Assembly (NCBI GenBank): GCA_015229045.1 | Contig: JADGCJ010000213.1 | Span: forward strand, 1-5,058 | DNA: 5,058 nucleotides | Direction of reading: 5' to 3' | Source of the DNA: Magnetococcales bacterium | Lineage (GTDB): Bacteria; Pseudomonadota; Magnetococcia; Magnetococcales; DC0425bin3 | Shown here: in pieces, positions 1 through 5,058 of the stretch | Layout of the letters: each line of letters opens with the position of its first letter | Numbering within the stretch: the first letter of the stretch is position 1 | The notes under the pieces: model-generated | Seen by the model: only the letters and a program-made list of their open reading frames with translations | What the model was told of the DNA's origin: nothing | Databases searched by the model: none | Translations under genes and position numbers: made by a program

Positions 1-55
1 TCCCAGTCTTTCAATAGTTTAAAAAAACTACGCATCTCGAAATGGATTTGGTTTA
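1..55 (+). repeat. Full copy A of a ~55-bp dispersed repeat, inverted relative to copy B
   Basis: Bases 1-55 match the reverse complement of 4969-5022 with two substitutions (positions 33 and 49) and one extra A in the A-run, about 52 of 55 identical. The core TAGTTT-AAAA-AAACTA (15-30) is a perfect 6-bp stem with a 4-nt loop. A second small stem, CGAA with TTTG (38-50), includes one G-T wobble that is a full G-C pair in copy B. The first 13 bases also recur at 3364-3376. Copies B and C both continue outward with CTGGACCTC plus two variable bases, so copy A is probably cut by the window edge. It begins only 7 bp beyond the lptE stop codon. Its function is unknown. Confidence 0.9.
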
Positions 56-62
56 CAAAAAA

Positions 63-668
63 TCAAAATTGAGTGACCAATAACGCCACCAGCTCCTCGG
101 TCAACTGATTGGCTGCCTCAGTCGTGGCCTGGTCGCGTGCAGCCTGGCTGGCTGTGACCGTGCGCAACTCGTTATAGACAACCACTCCCTTGACCTGAGG
201 ATAACCAGGCTTGACAGCTGTACCATTCACCGTCAAATGAGGTTGTGCCCGCAGCATGATTTGATATTGATCGGCCAACCCGCTCCGATCTCCCAAATGC
301 ATGGACCGCTCTACAGCCTCCAAACGAACAACCAGCTCCCGCTGCTCACCACCGGCCGATTCCCCTGAAGAGGCAACACCCAAACGCTTCTCCAGATTCA
401 GCCGCAATGCCCCAGCCAGCAAAGGGTCACTCTTCGCTCCCGGACCCTCTACACGAATCCGCGTATGACGCCATGCCGGTGTCAAATCGGGATTGGCTTC
501 GGAAAAACGGTAACCGCACCCACTCAAGACACAAGCCAGCAGTATGCAAGGCAAAGTCAGACGAAAACACCCTGCCAAAGCCAAACCTGAAGAGCTCCGG
601 GAACGTGGGGCACGACCAGATATTTTTTCAGGCACCATACCCGTATCAACAGGGGATGCTTTCATCAT
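63..668 (-). CDS. lptE: LPS-assembly lipoprotein LptE
   Basis: This is probably LptE, the outer-membrane lipoprotein that plugs and assists LptD in inserting lipopolysaccharide into the outer leaflet. The 201-residue reading has a hydrophobic stretch at about residues 36-48 ending in a lipobox, LSGC, with Cys51 as the lipidated residue. GYRF follows immediately, typical of LptE family members. The rest is a small soluble domain with a late conserved-looking block around VVYNELRTVTASQAARDQ (residues 163-180). The ATG at 668 overlaps the leuS stop as ATGA, which suggests coupled translation, and the leuS-lptE order is the classic proteobacterial one. The 50 residues before Cys51 are long for a signal peptide. 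A TTG at 582-584 (Leu29), preceded by GGAG at 595-598, would give a more normal 22-residue signal peptide. The fold is weakly conserved in sequence, so the name rests mainly on the lipobox and context. Confidence 0.85.
   Translation of the reverse strand: MMKASPVDTGMVPEKISGRAPRSRSSSGLALAGCFRLTLPCILLACVLSGCGYRFSEANPDLTPAWRHTRIRVEGPGAKSDPLLAGALRLNLEKRLGVASSGESAGGEQRELVVRLEAVERSMHLGDRSGLADQYQIMLRAQPHLTVNGTAVKPGYPQVKGVVVYNELRTVTASQAARDQATTEAANQLTEELVALLVTQF
595..598 (-). promoter_or_regulatory. Possible Shine-Dalgarno for an internal TTG start of lptE
   Basis: On the minus strand GGAG lies 10 nt before a TTG at 584-582, in frame with lptE. Starting there gives a short n-region with one Arg, a hydrophobic core and the lipobox, a textbook lipoprotein signal peptide. 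The ATG at 668 has only a GTGGTGGG-like purine stretch in front of it but keeps the ATGA coupling with leuS. The sequence alone does not settle which start is used. Confidence 0.35.
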
Positions 669-3244
669 CCCACCACAATGTTGACCAACCGTCCTGGTAC
701 CACCACCGTTTTGCGCACACTCTTGCCAAGCAAAAACGGTGCAACCTGGGGATCGTGCAATGCCTTGATCTCCAGATCTTCCTGACTCATGTCCGGTGGG
801 ACACTCAAACGGGAACGCAGCTTGCCGTTGATTTGTACAACGATGGTGATTTCATCGCGAACCAACGCTGCCGGATCGGCCTCCGGCCAGAGCTGACTGC
901 CGAGGTAGCCTTGGCAACCCAAATCCTGCCACAACTCCTCTGTCATATGGGGCACATAGGGGTTGAGCAGAACAACCGACACTTCAGCCAGCTCGCGCAT
1001 GATGGCAGCCGCTTCGTCGGACCAGCTCTCTCCCAACGTCGCCAACACCTGCAAGCCTTCATTGACCAGTTCCATGACCGCTGCAATGCCAGTATTGAAT
1101 TGAAACCGCTCAAGATCGGCCGTAACCCGCGCAATGGTCGAGTGCAGCTTGCCGCGCAGTTTGCGCAACACTTCATCCGTGGGCATGGTCGTTGCGGGCT
1201 TGACAGACGGGGTACGAACGGCAATCTCCTGCACCAGTCGCCACAACCGATTGAGAAACCGCCAGGCACCATCAACGCCGCTTTCATTCCACTCCAGATC
1301 GCGTTCCGGCGGGGCGGTAAAAAGCATGAAAAGTCGCGCCGTATCAGCCCCATAACCGGCGATCAAGTCGTTGGGATCAACGACGTTGTGCTTGCTTTTG
1401 GACATTTTTTCATTGCGGCCCACTTCGAGCGGGGCGCCACACTCAAGACACGCAGGACCACTGTCGTTTTGGACAACTTCAGCCGGGTAACGCCAGCCGT
1501 GTGTCGGACAGCGGAAGGTATCCTTGCGCACCATTCCCTGGGTCAGCAGGCGGGTGAAGGGTTCATCGCAGCTCACCCAGCCGATATCGCGCAGCGCCTT
1601 GTGGAAGAAGCGCGCGTAGAGCAGGTGCAACACGGCATGTTCGATGCCACCAATGTATTGGTCAACCGGCATCCATCGTTCAACGCGCGCACGATCGAGC
1701 GGAGCGGTGTGGCAATCCGGCGCGCAATAACGTAAATAATACCACGATGACTCCATGAAGGTGTCCATGGTATCGGTTTCCCGCTGGGCGGGAGCGCCGC
1801 AACGTGGGCAGGTGGTCGTTTTCCAGGCAGGGTGGCGCTCAAGCGGATTGCCGGGTTGTTTGAGGTCGACATCACGCGGCAGAGAGACCGGCAATTGGGC
1901 AATGGGCACCGGCACGACGTCACACCGGGGACAGTGGATCATGGGGATGGGATTGCCCCAATAACGCTGGCGAGAGATGCCCCAGTCGCGCAGGCGATAG
2001 TTGATTGTGGCGCGACCAATTCCTTGACTCTGAAACGCTTCAGCCACCTTTGCCTGGGCGATTTCGTTGTCCAGGCCATCGAAGGGGCCGGAGGCGACCA
2101 GAACGCCGGGGCCGGTGTAGGCCTCGGTCATGGTCGAGGCATCCAGAGTTTTATCGACGGGCTGTATCACCACACGGATGGGCAGGTCATGGGCGCGAGC
2201 GAATTCGAAATCGCGTTGATCGTGGGCCGGAACCGCCATGACCGCACCCGTGCCATAGCTCATGAGGACAAAATTGGCGATAAAAATGGGCACCAGCTCC
2301 CCGGTAAAGGGGTGAATGGCACGCAGACCCGTATCGAAGCCTTTCTTTTCAAGGCGTTCGAGTGCTTCTTCGCTGGTTCCGGTTTGCTGGCAGGTGCGGA
2401 TGAAGGCCATGGCGTCGGGGCTGTTGGCAGCGATACGAGTGGCCAGAGGGTGTTCGGCGGCGATGGAACAGAAGGTAACGCCCATGATGGTATCAGGGCG
2501 TGTGGTATAGACCGGAAGTGTTGCCGTGTCGCCTTCGATCTTGAAGGAGAACTCGACGCCATGGCTTTTACCGATCCAGTTGGTCTGCATGGTGCGCACG
2601 GTTTCCGGCCAGCCGGGCAGGCGCTCGATGCCGTCGAGCAGCTCGTCAGCGTACTGGGTAATACGCAGAAACCATTGGGAGAGTTCCCGTCTTTGTACTT
2701 TTGCACCGCTGCGCCAGCCACGCCCATCGATCACCTGTTCGTTGGCGAGGACGGTTTGATCTTCCGGATCCCAGTTGACAAGGGATTTCTTTCGATAGAC
2801 AAGGTTTTTTTCATAGAGTTGCAGAAACAACTCCTGTTCATGACGGGCATACTCGGGGTCGCAGGTGGCGAACTCACGTTCCCAGTCGTAGGAGAGGCCC
2901 ATCGACTTGAGTTCGCGACGCATGGTGGCGATGTTGTCGTAGGTCCAGTCGGCAGGATGGATCCCTTTTTGGATGGCAGCATTTTCGGCCGGCATGCCGA
3001 AGGCGTCCCAACCCATGGGATGCAGGACATTTTTACCGCGCAGGCGCTGGTAGCGGGCGATCAGGTCGCCGATCGTGTAATTGCGCACATGGCCCATGTG
3101 AATCCGGCCCGACGGATAGGGAAACATGACCAGAACGTAAAATTTTTCCTGGTCGGAGGAGTCGTCGGTGCGAAAGATATGTTCCTGCTCCCAGATAGCT
3201 TGCCATTTTTTTTCAATGGCTTGTGGATTGAATTTTTTCTCCAT
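665..3244 (-). CDS. leuS: Leucyl-tRNA synthetase (LeuRS)
   Basis: This cytoplasmic class Ia synthetase charges tRNA-Leu with leucine and edits mischarged products. It has 859 residues, close to the 860 of E. coli LeuRS. The class I signatures are HMGH (residues 49-52) and KMSKS (613-617). The CP1 editing domain shows the threonine-rich TTRPDT (247-252) and GTGAVMAVPAHDQRD (331-345), with Asp342 and Asp345. YRLRDWGISRQRYWG (416-430) is the usual catalytic-core block. A CPRC pair at 438-441 and 479-482 looks like an intact zinc ribbon. The first zinc module has lost its ligands: at 159, 162, 176 and 179 there are Asp, Asp, Gly and Ser. An insertion before KMSKS carries Cys579, Cys599 and Cys602. 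The C-terminal VQINGKLRSRLSVP (803-816) fits the tRNA-binding end. AAGGA at 3257-3261 precedes the ATG by 12 nt. The stop overlaps the lptE ATG. Confidence 0.98.
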   Translation of the reverse strand: MEKKFNPQAIEKKWQAIWEQEHIFRTDDSSDQEKFYVLVMFPYPSGRIHMGHVRNYTIGDLIARYQRLRGKNVLHPMGWDAFGMPAENAAIQKGIHPADWTYDNIATMRRELKSMGLSYDWEREFATCDPEYARHEQELFLQLYEKNLVYRKKSLVNWDPEDQTVLANEQVIDGRGWRSGAKVQRRELSQWFLRITQYADELLDGIERLPGWPETVRTMQTNWIGKSHGVEFSFKIEGDTATLPVYTTRPDTIMGVTFCSIAAEHPLATRIAANSPDAMAFIRTCQQTGTSEEALERLEKKGFDTGLRAIHPFTGELVPIFIANFVLMSYGTGAVMAVPAHDQRDFEFARAHDLPIRVVIQPVDKTLDASTMTEAYTGPGVLVASGPFDGLDNEIAQAKVAEAFQSQGIGRATINYRLRDWGISRQRYWGNPIPMIHCPRCDVVPVPIAQLPVSLPRDVDLKQPGNPLERHPAWKTTTCPRCGAPAQRETDTMDTFMESSWYYLRYCAPDCHTAPLDRARVERWMPVDQYIGGIEHAVLHLLYARFFHKALRDIGWVSCDEPFTRLLTQGMVRKDTFRCPTHGWRYPAEVVQNDSGPACLECGAPLEVGRNEKMSKSKHNVVDPNDLIAGYGADTARLFMLFTAPPERDLEWNESGVDGAWRFLNRLWRLVQEIAVRTPSVKPATTMPTDEVLRKLRGKLHSTIARVTADLERFQFNTGIAAVMELVNEGLQVLATLGESWSDEAAAIMRELAEVSVVLLNPYVPHMTEELWQDLGCQGYLGSQLWPEADPAALVRDEITIVVQINGKLRSRLSVPPDMSQEDLEIKALHDPQVAPFLLGKSVRKTVVVPGRLVNIVVG

Positions 3245-3352
3245 GATGGTTCACGTTCCTTGCCGAGGGCCAGACAGCACCAACCACGCCGCCACGATGT
3301 GTCATCTTTCTACCATAAGTGGAGGGGCGGAGCAAAAAAGAGATTGATTAAG
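3245..3352 (-). other. leuS leader region without a clear promoter or riboswitch
   Basis: This spacer lies between the leuS start and the repeat fragment beyond the rpe stop. It carries the leuS ribosome binding site (AAGGA, 3257-3261) and, on the minus strand, a run of six T at 3334-3339. A TATGGT hexamer at 3312-3317 could be a -10 element, but no acceptable -35 stands 16-18 bp upstream. No T-box sequence (the conserved TGG-ACCGCG type block) is present. Transcription of leuS either continues from htpX-rpe or starts at a promoter I cannot identify. Confidence 0.5.
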
Positions 3353-3376
3353 CTGGACCTCTGTCCCAGTCTTTCA
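3353..3376 (+). repeat. Copy C: 24-bp fragment of the dispersed repeat at the rpe 3' end
   Basis: CTGGACCTC (3353-3361), two bases TG, then TCCCAGTCTTTCA (3364-3376). Copy B, read on its reverse strand, has the same two blocks separated by CA, so 22 of 24 bases agree. Bases 3364-3376 also equal bases 1-13 of copy A, in the same orientation. The similarity stops after this point, so this is the outer part of the repeat without its AT-rich core. On the minus strand 3369-3353 can fold as CTGG-(G)-AC / GT-CCAG with loop AGAG. A T-run follows only 13 nt later, too far for a standard intrinsic terminator. The last three bases are the rpe stop codon. Confidence 0.8.
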
Positions 3377-4081
3377 TGCGTCGTTTTTATGAAACGTTGA
3401 TGGTGTTGGCAACCTTCTGGCGGCTCCCAGCATGGCCTGACTGCGCAGCTCTCCCATGATCTTGCCATAATCGGCCTCACTGAACACAGCCGATCCGGCC
3501 ACGAAGACATCCGCTCCTGCTTCAGCCACGGCGGCGATATTGCTTGCCTTGATTCCCCCGTCGACCTGTAATTCGATGGCTCGACCGCTGGCATCGATCA
3601 TCTGCCTGACGCGCCGAATCTTGCTCAAGGTCGTCGGTATGAACGATTGTCCGCCAAAACCAGGATTGACGCTCATGACAAGGATCATGTCAGCCAGAGG
3701 AATCACCTCCTCGATGGCACTGACAGAGGTCGCGGGGTTGATGGCCACGCCAACGCGACAACCCTGCTCACGAATCAGGTGAAGTGTTCGGTCCAAATGC
3801 AACGTCGCCTCGGCATGCACGGAGATGATGGTTGCTCCTGCTTTCGCAAATTCAATGACATAAGGATCAACGGGTGCGACCATCAAGTGCACATCCATGG
3901 GTTGTTTCACAACCCGTCGCAGTGAGGCCACGACAGGTGGGCCTAAAGTCAGATTGGGCACAAAATGTCCATCCATGACGTCGACATGAATGTAGTCGGC
4001 CGAAGCCGCCTCGACTGCCGCAATCTCCTCGCCCAATCGGGCGAAATCCGCCGATAAGATGGAGGGTGCAATCTTGATCAT
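3374..4081 (-). CDS. rpe: Ribulose-phosphate 3-epimerase
   Basis: This TIM-barrel enzyme interconverts D-ribulose 5-phosphate and D-xylulose 5-phosphate in the pentose phosphate pathway or Calvin cycle, in the cytoplasm. The 235-residue protein begins MIKIAPSILSADF. HVDVMDGHFVPN (32-43) carries the metal ligand His32 and catalytic Asp34, and His65 lies in VHLM. VMSVNPGFGGQSF (135-147) is the phosphate-side loop, and LQVDGGI (171-177) has the second catalytic acid Asp174. GSAVF (196-200) closes the phosphate site. Reading further upstream is possible to 4279, but the family N-terminus, an AGGAG at 4089-4093 and the 4-base ATGA overlap with htpX fix the start at 4081. The last ~20 residues (from about Gln215) form a tail beyond the usual barrel end, making it some 10 residues longer than the E. 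coli enzyme. Its stop codon lies inside repeat fragment C. Confidence 0.97.
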   Translation of the reverse strand: MIKIAPSILSADFARLGEEIAAVEAASADYIHVDVMDGHFVPNLTLGPPVVASLRRVVKQPMDVHLMVAPVDPYVIEFAKAGATIISVHAEATLHLDRTLHLIREQGCRVGVAINPATSVSAIEEVIPLADMILVMSVNPGFGGQSFIPTTLSKIRRVRQMIDASGRAIELQVDGGIKASNIAAVAEAGADVFVAGSAVFSEADYGKIMGELRSQAMLGAARRLPTPSTFHKNDA

Positions 4082-4935
4082 CGATACTCTCCTGCCAGCG
4101 CGCGGAGTCGCGAAACGCGCTCGTCGATGGGTGGATGGGTGGAAAAGAGGCCTGCTATCATGCTTCCGGAAAGTGGGTTGACAATAAAGAGTTGTGCTGT
4201 TGACGGGTGACTTTCGGCGCTTGCCATGGGGATGGCACGGTTGCCATGTTCGAGCTTTTCCAGGGCGCGCGCCAACCACAGGGGGTTGCCGCTCAATTGG
4301 GCACCGAAATCATCGGCGCCATACTCCCGCGAGCGTGAAATGGCCATTTGAATCAAGGTCGCAGCCAAGGGGGCCAGGATCATCATCAGGATACCGCCGA
4401 CGATGCCGCCGCCGCCCTCTTCGCGTTCGTCGGAGCGTGATGGCCCCAAAAACATGGCCATATGGCCCAGCCAGGTGATGGCGGCACCGAATGTCGCGGC
4501 GATGGTCGAGATCAAGATGTCGCGGTTATGTACATGGCCCAATTCATGTGCCATGACGCCGGCCAACTCTTCCCGGGTCAGGATGCGCATGATGCCTGTT
4601 GTGGCGGCCACGGCGGCATGTTCGGGGTCGCGTCCGGTGGCGAAGGCGTTGGGTGTGTCGTCGTCGATGACGTAGACAGCGGGCATGGGCAGGTTGGCGC
4701 GCCGTGCCAGCTCTTCCACAATTTCATAGAGTTCCGGGGCATCATCGGGACCGACGGCCTGGGCATTATGCATGGAGAGAACCATTTTGTCAGAGAACCA
4801 GTAGGCCCCGACGTTCATGACGGTTGCCATGAGCAGAGCCATGGTCATACCTTTCTGGCCGCCGATGGCGTGGCCTATCACCATGAAGAGGGCGGCCATT
4901 CCGGCCAGTAAGAGGGTTGTTTTCATGCTATTCAT
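4078..4935 (-). CDS. htpX: HtpX-type membrane zinc metalloprotease (M48B)
   Basis: HtpX is an inner-membrane protease that degrades misfolded membrane proteins alongside FtsH. The protein has 285 residues. Hydrophobic segments lie at about 5-23, 30-47, 141-163 and 177-199. The zinc site is HELGH (130-134) followed by VHNRDILISTIAA, with the third ligand Glu204 in SREYGAD (202-208). PNAFATGRDPEHAAVAAT (95-112) is a typical family block before the active site, and STHPPIDERVSRL (265-277) is the characteristic C-terminal motif. All catalytic residues are present, so it should be active. The chosen ATG (4935-4933) has GGAG nine bases upstream. A second ATG at residue 4 is too far from it. Its stop overlaps the rpe start, so the protease and epimerase are probably translated together. 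Only 33 bp separate the start codon from repeat copy B. Confidence 0.96.
   Translation of the reverse strand: MNSMKTTLLLAGMAALFMVIGHAIGGQKGMTMALLMATVMNVGAYWFSDKMVLSMHNAQAVGPDDAPELYEIVEELARRANLPMPAVYVIDDDTPNAFATGRDPEHAAVAATTGIMRILTREELAGVMAHELGHVHNRDILISTIAATFGAAITWLGHMAMFLGPSRSDEREEGGGGIVGGILMMILAPLAATLIQMAISRSREYGADDFGAQLSGNPLWLARALEKLEHGNRAIPMASAESHPSTAQLFIVNPLSGSMIAGLFSTHPPIDERVSRLRALAGEYR
4089..4093 (-). promoter_or_regulatory. Shine-Dalgarno of rpe inside the htpX C-terminus
   Basis: AGGAG on the minus strand, 7 nt before the rpe ATG, lies within the last codons of htpX. With the ATGA stop/start overlap it selects 4081 as the rpe start against longer upstream readings. It indicates translation by re-initiation or by direct binding at the junction. 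Confidence 0.85.
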
Positions 4936-4944
4936 GGGCTGTAG

Positions 4945-4948
4945 CTCC
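4945..4948 (-). promoter_or_regulatory. Shine-Dalgarno of htpX
   Basis: GGAG on the minus strand with a 9-nt spacer to the ATG at 4935. It favours this start over the in-frame ATG three codons later, which would need an 18-nt spacer. Confidence 0.7.
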
Positions 4949-4963
4949 GTGAGATGGTAGACG

Positions 4964-4975
4964 CGGTTTAAACCG
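4964..4975. repeat. 12-bp perfect palindrome CGGTTTAAACCG
   Basis: A perfect twofold-symmetric 12-mer straddles the inner end of repeat copy B, 28 bp upstream of the htpX start codon. It could be a binding site for a dimeric regulator. It could also arise by chance where the repeat end (GGTTTA) meets flanking DNA. Copy A has GGTTTACAAA at the equivalent place, so the symmetry is not part of the repeat itself. Confidence 0.5.
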
Positions 4976-5022
4976 AATCCATTTCGAGATACGTAGTTTT
5001 TTAAACTATTGAAAGACTGGGA
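4969..5022 (-). repeat. Full copy B of the dispersed repeat, inverted relative to copy A
   Basis: The reverse complement matches bases 1-55 with two substitutions and a one-base deletion in the A/T run. Its core TAGTTT-TTT-AAACTA (4994-5008) keeps the 6-bp stem although the loop is one base shorter than in copy A. Beyond 5022 the similarity to copy C continues outward to 5033 (GAGGTCCAG at 5025-5033), so the real element is at least 65 bp long. It fills most of the region upstream of htpX, so any htpX promoter must lie in or beyond it. I see no convincing -35/-10 pair on the minus strand. Confidence 0.9.
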
Positions 5023-5031
5023 TGGAGGTCC

Positions 5032-5058
5032 AGGAGGAAGGGCTGTGCCCTTCCTCCT
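5032..5058. repeat. Perfect hairpin, 12-bp stem and 3-nt loop, at the right edge
   Basis: AGGAGGAAGGGC (5032-5043), loop TGT, then GCCCTTCCTCCT (5047-5058) with no mismatch. Stems like this are common in intrinsic terminators. Read on the minus strand no T-run follows (the next bases are GGACCTCC), so it is not a terminator for a minus-strand gene to the right. Read on the plus strand the required T-run would lie outside the window. Being palindromic, it puts AGGAGG on both strands and pairs it with CCTCCT. It adjoins repeat copy B but is absent next to copy C. Confidence 0.85.

Noticed and set aside
56..75. Intrinsic terminator right after lptE
   Set aside because: The minus strand has T-runs after the stop but no GC-rich stem before them; only the AT-rich repeat core follows.
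407..1735. Long plus-strand open frame (442 codons) antisense to lptE and leuS
   Set aside because: It crosses two genes on the opposite strand and its translation is rich in His, Arg and Gln with no family resemblance: a shadow of leuS codon use.
3334..3369. Intrinsic terminator after rpe
   Set aside because: The hairpin (3353-3369) is weak with a bulge, and the T-run is 13 nt away instead of adjacent.
3245..3373. T-box or other leucine-responsive leader before leuS
   Set aside because: The spacer is too short for a full T-box, and no T-box consensus, leader peptide with Leu codons or terminator/antiterminator pair is present.
1832..3400. Long plus-strand open frame (522 codons) antisense to leuS and running into rpe
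   Set aside because: It lies opposite a complete, well-conserved leuS, shows no recognisable motif or ribosome binding site, and such frames are common opposite GC-rich genes.
4082..4279. N-terminal extension of rpe by 66 codons
   Set aside because: It overlaps htpX coding sequence and reads as low-complexity basic sequence. The family N-terminus and a good ribosome binding site place the start at 4081.
1..5022. Composite transposon or insertion sequence defined by the inverted repeats
   Set aside because: No transposase, integrase or remnant lies between them, and the cargo is core genes in a widely conserved order; target duplications cannot be seen.
1..5058. CRISPR array
   Set aside because: Only two full copies and one partial copy, about 1.6 kb or more apart and in different orientations, with genes between them.

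Overview
The window is a compact block of four housekeeping genes, all on the minus strand. In transcription order they are htpX (membrane zinc protease), rpe (ribulose-phosphate 3-epimerase), leuS (leucyl-tRNA synthetase) and lptE (LPS-assembly lipoprotein). About 95% of the window is coding. An outer-membrane lipoprotein of the LptE type means a diderm (Gram-negative) bacterium. The leuS-lptE order is the common proteobacterial one, where holA usually follows. Protein style is mixed: the LeuRS has some alphaproteobacterial-looking stretches and some features remembered from Desulfobacterota-type enzymes. I therefore place it only as Pseudomonadota or Desulfobacterota.

Layout, left to right: a 55-bp repeat (copy A, 1-55); lptE (63-668), whose ATG overlaps the leuS stop as ATGA; leuS (665-3244); a 108-bp leader with no clear promoter, then a 24-bp repeat fragment (copy C, 3353-3376) that contains the rpe stop codon; rpe (3374-4081), whose ATG overlaps the htpX stop as ATGA; htpX (4078-4935); a 12-bp palindrome; a second, inverted full repeat (copy B, 4969-5022); and a perfect 12-bp-stem hairpin that runs to the right edge (5032-5058).

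The genes form two translationally coupled pairs, htpX-rpe and leuS-lptE, separated by 129 bp. They act in different processes: membrane-protein quality control, the pentose phosphate or Calvin pathway, aminoacylation, and LPS export. The window looks like ordinary core genome in its coding content.

The unexplained part is the non-coding repeat family. Two near-identical copies in opposite orientation bracket the whole four-gene block, and a partial third copy lies at the rpe 3' end. No transposase or other mobility gene is visible. A short dispersed palindromic repeat of the REP or MITE kind is the most economical reading. It is not proof of a new system.
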